A DNA stretch of 18,150 bases. It comes from DASSFZ01 sp036514635 (GTDB lineage: Bacteria > Chloroflexota > Anaerolineae > Fen-1058). Below are positions 14,784-18,150 of this stretch, piece by piece; the first letter of the stretch is position 1; each line of letters starts with the position of its first letter. The position numbers were made by a program, and so were the translations under genes. Under the pieces are notes generated by a model. It had not been told where the DNA came from. It searched no databases and saw only the letters and a list, made by a program, of their open reading frames with translations. The stretch is taken from contig DATBWU010000097.1 in NCBI GenBank assembly GCA_036514635.1, positions 1 through 18,150 on the forward strand. The letters run 5' to 3'.

Positions 14784-16030
14784 TTGTATTGGAGAATGTC
14801 CGTAACGCGCTGTCGGCTTTGGCGAGCAACCGGCTGCGCTCTGTGCTGACGATGCTCGGCGTGGTCATCGGCACGGCCGCGGTGATCACGCTGCTGTCGG
14901 TGGGGCAGGGCGTCGAGTCGTACATCAACGATCAATTTACCTCGCTCGGCACGAACTTGCTGTTCGTGTGGCCGCGCCTGGGCGGCTCGCAGCGCGCCCA
15001 GTTCACGCCGGCCAGCTTCAGCCAGACGACGCTCACCGAGCGCGACGCCGGCGCTTTGGGCGACCCGTTGCGCGTGCCCGACGCGAGCGATGTGGCCCCC
15101 TTGGTGCGCCTCGATGCGATCGTGCGCTATGGCCGCCAGGACATCATCACGACCGTGCGCGGCGTGGGGGCCGAGTATGCCGCGATACGCGGTTTCCAGG
15201 CTGCCTCCGGCCGCACGATCGGTCAAGACGATGTGTTGACGCGCGCGCGCGTCGCCGTGATTGGAATGACTGTGCTCGATGAACTGTTCGGGCCGGACGT
15301 GGAACCGCTGGGCAAGACGGTTCGCATCAACGATGTGCCGTTTCGCGTGGTCGGCACGCTCGAGGAGCGCGGCGGCAACCAGTTTGCCAACGACGACAAT
15401 CAGATCATGGTGCCGATTACGGCCGCACAAGGCCGCCTGGCCGATTTACACGCGCTGAACGGGCTACCCGGCGTCAGCATGATTTTGCTGCAAGCCACGG
15501 CGTCCCAGTCGATGGATGCGGTGAAATCCGATTCGACCACCACGCTGCGCGACACGCACAACATCTCGTATCGCGACGACGACGATTTCCGAATCCTGTC
15601 GCAGAACGACCTGCTGGCGACGTTCGGACAGATCAGCGCGGCGATCACCGTCTTCCTCGGCGCAATTGCCGGTATCTCGCTGGTCGTCGGCGGCATCGGC
15701 ATTATGAACATTATGCTCGTCACGGTCACCGAGCGCACGCGCGAGATCGGCTTGCGCAAAGCGATCGGCGCGAAGCGACGCGATATTCTGCTTCAGTTCC
15801 TGGTTGAGTCGATGACACTGGCACTGGTGGGCGGATTGCTGGGCATCGCCATCGGCGTGACCGGCGCGACGGCGATCGCCGGCTTGAGCCAGGAGTTTCA
15901 GCCGAGGGTGTCGCTGATCACGATCGCGCTGTCTACGGGCATGTCGGTTTTGGTGGGATTGTTCGCAGGGTTGTATCCGGCCCTGCGCGCGGCACGCCTC
16001 AATCCCATCGAGGCCTTGCGCTACGAGTAG
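14780..16030 (+). CDS. FtsX/MacB-type ABC permease, second of two
   Basis: A 416-residue paralogue of the preceding gene, with the same layout: an N-terminal helix after LASNRLRSVLTMLGVVIGTAAVITLLSVG, an extracytoplasmic MacB-core domain, three C-terminal helices, and the ending LYPALRAARLNPIEALRYE. The two proteins are nearly identical around GIMNIMLVTVTERTREIGLRKAIGAKRRDIL but clearly diverged in the extracytoplasmic domain, suggesting duplication and a heterodimeric channel driven by one ATPase. GAGG (14770-14773) lies 6 nt before the ATG, inside the end of the first permease gene, and the start overlaps its stop. This is the last gene of the operon. Confidence 0.93.
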   Translation: MIVLENVRNALSALASNRLRSVLTMLGVVIGTAAVITLLSVGQGVESYINDQFTSLGTNLLFVWPRLGGSQRAQFTPASFSQTTLTERDAGALGDPLRVPDASDVAPLVRLDAIVRYGRQDIITTVRGVGAEYAAIRGFQAASGRTIGQDDVLTRARVAVIGMTVLDELFGPDVEPLGKTVRINDVPFRVVGTLEERGGNQFANDDNQIMVPITAAQGRLADLHALNGLPGVSMILLQATASQSMDAVKSDSTTTLRDTHNISYRDDDDFRILSQNDLLATFGQISAAITVFLGAIAGISLVVGGIGIMNIMLVTVTERTREIGLRKAIGAKRRDILLQFLVESMTLALVGGLLGIAIGVTGATAIAGLSQEFQPRVSLITIALSTGMSVLVGLFAGLYPALRAARLNPIEALRYE

Positions 16031-16037
16031 CAACAGC

Positions 16038-16226
16038 AAGTGACCGGCACGCCGGGTGTGCACTCCAAGGTTGTCAGCAAATCTAACGCTCACCAACCGC
16101 GTCCTCGCGGCTGACCTGCCCTCGCGTGCAAAGCACGCGGGCGTTGAGCCGCCTGACATGTTTTGCGTGAACACCACTCCGAAGGCCCCCGTAGCGGAGC
16201 GAAGGGGGTGGAAATGCCGGTCACTT
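16038..16226. repeat. 189-bp segment bounded by perfect 12-bp inverted repeats
   Basis: AAGTGACCGGCA (16038-16049) and TGCCGGTCACTT (16215-16226) are exact inverted copies bracketing almost the whole space between the second permease stop and the arfB stop. Inside are GTCAGC/GCTGAC (16073-16078 with 16110-16115), CCGCG-TCCT-CGCGG (16097-16110) and CTCGCGTGC-AAA-GCACGCGGG (16121-16141, one G-T pair). The part at 16088-16142 closely repeats the two-hairpin element at 3402-3457. No target-site duplication is visible. Confidence 0.75.
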
Positions 16227-16663
16227 CATTCATCCGGGTCGCGCCGCATGTGCTTAATCGCGCTGCGGCGCTTCTTCTTTTCCAGGCGGCGCTCGCGCGA
16301 GGCGGCGGTGGGCCGCGTCGGGCGGCGCTTCTTGCGCGGCTTGAGTGCAGCTCGTAACAACGCCTGGAAACGCTCGATCGTGCCGAGACGGTTGCGGAGC
16401 TGGCTGCGCGTCGATTGTGATTCAATGTGCAGGATGCCCTCGCCGTCGATCACGCTCTTCAGTGCGACCAAGATTCGCCCGCGCTGCGCGTCGCTCAGGC
16501 TGGGCGAATGGGCGACGTCGAACATCAGTTCAACCCGCGTCGCGTTTTTGTTGACGTGTTGCCCGCCAGGCCCGCTGCTGCGCACGAAGCGGAACTGCAA
16601 CTCGCCTAGCGGAATGGTCACTTCGTCGTTAATGTGAAGGTCAGAAGAATCGATTTCCAGCAT
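16226..16663 (-). CDS. arfB: Peptidyl-tRNA hydrolase ArfB-like ribosome rescue factor
   Basis: A release-factor-like protein that hydrolyses peptidyl-tRNA on stalled ribosomes. The 145 residues start LEIDSSDLHINDEVTIP and carry the catalytic GGQ at residues 33-35 in RSSGPGGQHVNKNATRVEL, the family's core motif. The stop-codon-recognition domains of RF1/RF2 are absent, and the C-terminus is a lysine/arginine-rich tail (KPRKKRRP, then RRLEKKKRRSAIKHMRRD), which in ArfB enters the empty mRNA channel. ATG 16663 is preferred; TTG 16678 would add five residues, and neither has a clear Shine-Dalgarno site. It is convergent with the exporter operon and divergent from the putative RNA gene downstream. 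Confidence 0.93.
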   Translation of the reverse strand: MLEIDSSDLHINDEVTIPLGELQFRFVRSSGPGGQHVNKNATRVELMFDVAHSPSLSDAQRGRILVALKSVIDGEGILHIESQSTRSQLRNRLGTIERFQALLRAALKPRKKRRPTRPTAASRERRLEKKKRRSAIKHMRRDPDE

Positions 16664-16685
16664 GTTCGATTGGTTCAATTTGGAA

Positions 16686-16748
16686 CCGTTTAAGCGTATA
16701 GGCGCACTGTCGCTTTGAAACGGCTTGTCATTGCATAGGTTGCCTATG
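16686..16748. promoter_or_regulatory. Two dyads upstream of arfB
   Basis: CCGTTT-AAGCG (16686-16696) pairs with CGCTT-tg-AAACGG (16711-16723), leaving a 2-nt bulge. CATAGG-TTG-CCTATG (16734-16748) is a perfect 6-bp dyad. They lie within 90 bp upstream of the arfB start and could be operators or leader hairpins for that minus-strand gene. No convincing promoter was found next to them. Confidence 0.35.
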
Positions 16749-16845
16749 ATACCACCACGTACACACGGCAGAATGAGCGTAGGCAGATTGGGTTGGGGGA
16801 AAGTAGAGGATCGGGGTGCGGGCGATCATTTTTAAGCCGAACCCC

Positions 16846-16874
16846 TTGATCTCGACGCCGAAGTGTGCTAGTCT
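16846..16874 (+). promoter_or_regulatory. Promoter of the putative structured RNA
   Basis: TTGATC (16846-16851), a 17-bp spacer ending in TGC, and TAGTCT (16869-16874) form a -35/extended -10 arrangement. The TGTGCTA core is shared with the proC promoter. Transcription would start near 16881, at the first hairpin of the RNA. The -10 keeps only the key TA...T bases, so strength is uncertain. Confidence 0.5.
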
Positions 16875-16880
16875 GAAAAC

Positions 16881-17503
16881 GCCTCGAAGGATGAGGCATG
16901 ACATCCCCAGGCAGTACGAGCGAAAGGAGGCATATTGGAGAGTGTGGCCTGTTTCCCGCAGGGATCAGGCGACGAGATTACGGCTGCGAGCCGCTAATGA
17001 TGACTCGATCGGGACACGGTCCCCGGCGCGATGCGGTAAGTCGATGGCGTATGCGCAAGCAGTTCTCGAGGCACCCCACCAGGCCATCTCGCGGGATTGA
17101 GTTTCACCTGTGCGAGGTGCCGCCCGCGATACCGCAAAGCCCTCTGAAGAGACGTGGTCTCTTATCCGGCGTAGACAGGTTGCTGGTGGTGGTATGGCCT
17201 GGCATGCGCAAGGATAGCCGGACCTGGTGTGTCGAACGTATCCCAGGGACTGCGAGACGCGACCCTCTTCTCACGAAAGATCGAGTATCGTTTATTCCGT
17301 CCACGGGCGCTCAACAAGCCGTAGTGCCGTTGAGTTGCGTGCGTGTGGCTCACATTGGCCTGATTACAGGCGCGTAGTTCGATCAGAGATCGGACGAAAG
17401 AGCGCACGTCACGCGGACAGGCTTCTTGACGCGATTCCTGCTCAACTGAATATTGATGTGAACGTATCGGACTACCCGGTCTCTGGCCCGGGTAGTCCGT
17501 TTT
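16881..17503 (+). ncRNA. Candidate large structured non-coding RNA (about 620 nt)
   Basis: This stretch has a promoter at its left end and a strong plus-strand terminator at its right end, and no convincing protein gene. Perfect local hairpins include GCCTC/GAGGC (16881-16897), CGGCT/AGCCG (16981-16993), GGGAC/GTCCC (17011-17023), CACCT/AGGTG (17105-17119) enclosed by TCGCGGG/CCCGCGA (17089-17095 with 17123-17129), AAGAGAC/GTCTCTT (17147-17163), CTCAAC/GTTGAG (17310-17334), GCCTG/CAGGC (17358-17371) and GTTCGATC/GATCGGAC (17377-17395, one G-T pair). CGAAAG recurs at 16921, 17274 and 17395. A second GCTCAAC (17440-17446) could compete for 17329-17334. I looked for tmRNA, RNase P, SRP and 6S signatures and recognised none. 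The alternative is an unrecognised protein: a 159-codon frame at 16898-17377, rich in rare AGG/AGA codons. Confidence 0.45.
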
Positions 17504-17512
17504 ATTGTTCTT
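17468..17512 (+). terminator. Strong Rho-independent terminator of the putative RNA
   Basis: CGGACTACCCGG (17468-17479) and CCGGGTAGTCCG (17488-17499) form a perfect 12-bp stem with an 8-nt loop, followed by TTTTATTGTTCTT (17500-17512). The T-tract is only on the plus strand; on the minus strand the stem is followed by ATACGTT. It therefore terminates a plus-strand transcript, although the stem also abuts the end of the convergent protease gene. Confidence 0.92.
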
Positions 17513-18150
17513 CACTTCGATAGGGCCTTGTCTACGATCGATCCGATTGGGTTGATGCCGATGCGTAACATGCCCGGCGTCCAGTTCATCACGATCGTGA
17601 CCCCGACAACCCGGCCGGTATGCTGGCTGAGAATGGGGGACCCACTCATGCCGCCCGCATTGAAGCTCTCGTCCATGCGAATCCAGGCCCCGTTTTCATC
17701 CACCGACTCGATCGTGCCCTGAAGCACGCGCGGCCCGCCTTGCCCATCGCCCAGGCCGCTGTAGAGTGACACACGCTCGCCCGGCTGCGGCCCGCCGCGC
17801 GGATCGGGCTGCAAGACGATCGAGGGATCGACCGGGGCATCCGGTATCATCAGCACGTAGTCGATCGTCATGTTGGCCCCGGTGCGCGGCTTGCCCAGCG
17901 GGGCGTACAATGACGTGAACGTCGCCACCGTGTCGCCGCGCCCTGCCGCCACGAACGCGATAGGATCGAAGCGGTCTTCGCCCAGACTGTGCGCCGTCGT
18001 CACGCCGATCACGTCGCCATTCGGCAATTGCAGCAGAAACCCGCAACCGATCGCCGCGTAGCCGAGACCGGTTTGTACCTGCTCGACGAAGGACACGATC
18101 CCGCTTGGGAGCTCGCCGCGCGGCGCGTCGATTGCCGGCGGCGGCGGGGG
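17512..18150 (-). CDS. Trypsin-like serine protease, 5' end beyond the window
   Basis: The frame stays open to the right edge, so the true start is outside; a GTG at 18096 is internal. The 212 visible residues begin with a proline run and a short linker (PPPPPAIDAPRGELPSG), then a chymotrypsin-fold protease domain. Counting from the first visible residue, the catalytic triad is H54 in VTTAHSLG, D97 in TIDYVLMIP and S169 in NAGGMSGSPIL, all in the usual order and context. GVTIVMNW and the final helix complete the domain. No PDZ domain follows, so this is not a full HtrA/DegP. The proline-rich linker suggests an exported or membrane-tethered protease whose signal sequence lies upstream. Substrate and role are unknown. 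It converges on the putative RNA. Confidence 0.88.
   Translation of the reverse strand, partial: PPPPPAIDAPRGELPSGIVSFVEQVQTGLGYAAIGCGFLLQLPNGDVIGVTTAHSLGEDRFDPIAFVAAGRGDTVATFTSLYAPLGKPRTGANMTIDYVLMIPDAPVDPSIVLQPDPRGGPQPGERVSLYSGLGDGQGGPRVLQGTIESVDENGAWIRMDESFNAGGMSGSPILSQHTGRVVGVTIVMNWTPGMLRIGINPIGSIVDKALSK

Noticed and set aside
17033..17040. GCGGTAAG, similar to a conserved RNase P RNA segment
   Set aside because: The essential GAGGAAAGTCC-type segment and the matching 3' segment are absent on both strands.
16816..17100. A 94-codon frame starting at GTG 16816, containing AANDDS reminiscent of a tmRNA tag
   Set aside because: The tag reading has no nearby stop and no LAA end, and the tmRNA 5' and 3' tRNA-like ends are missing. 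The frame's start lies upstream of the predicted transcript start, so it is probably chance.
16898..17377. A 159-codon plus-strand frame inside the candidate RNA
   Set aside because: It has a poorly spaced Shine-Dalgarno site, unusual AGG/AGA arginine codons compared with neighbours, no recognisable domain, and overlaps many perfect hairpins. It is kept only as the main alternative to the RNA call.
17162..17515. A 117-codon minus-strand frame opposite the candidate RNA
   Set aside because: It runs through the terminator hairpin, has no family resemblance and no ribosome binding site evidence.

Overview
The window is a GC-rich bacterial chromosome segment, most likely from the Chloroflexota (an Anaerolineae-like lineage). 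This is inferred from three things: the first gene fragment ends in a C-terminal motif (LFLPIVLR) common on secreted proteins of that phylum; a MacAB-like exporter, Rex and an F1 cluster sit next to mreB; and the gene junctions carry short low-complexity repeats. No rRNA or universal marker is present, so the taxonomy is not proven.

Layout. Bases 1-815 hold the end of a secreted subtilase-like protein and a transglutaminase-like protein, closed by an intrinsic terminator. Bases 896-3099 hold proC, with its own promoter and leader hairpin, and an MFS exporter. Bases 3100-3579 are a long non-coding leader with a promoter and several hairpins. Bases 3580-9131 are an F1 ATP synthase cluster atpA-atpG-atpD-atpC followed by mreB; the F0 genes and the delta subunit are not upstream of atpA. 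Bases 9132-9411 are a structured leader before hom (homoserine dehydrogenase). The gene for the NADH-responsive repressor Rex converges on hom. Divergent from rex, a near-consensus promoter drives a four-gene export operon: a MacA/HlyD-like adaptor, an ABC ATPase and two tandem FtsX/MacB-type permeases (11201-16030). A convergent arfB-like ribosome-rescue gene follows. The last part holds about 830 bp without a convincing gene, then a 5'-truncated trypsin-like protease on the minus strand.

Two things stand out. First, 16846-17512 has a plausible promoter, about 600 nt dense in perfect hairpins, no convincing protein gene, and a strong intrinsic terminator whose T-tract lies on the plus strand only. 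This is the signature of a large structured non-coding RNA, and I could not match it to tmRNA, RNase P RNA, SRP RNA or 6S RNA. Second, most gene junctions from proC to rex, including every junction within atpA-G-D-C, carry arrays of 7-bp units. In the atp cluster the unit is inverted midway so that each array can fold as a hairpin just before the next ribosome binding site. An 8-bp array, an 89-bp palindrome, a pair of 12-bp inverted repeats and a duplicated two-hairpin element complete an unusually rich set of intergenic repeats.
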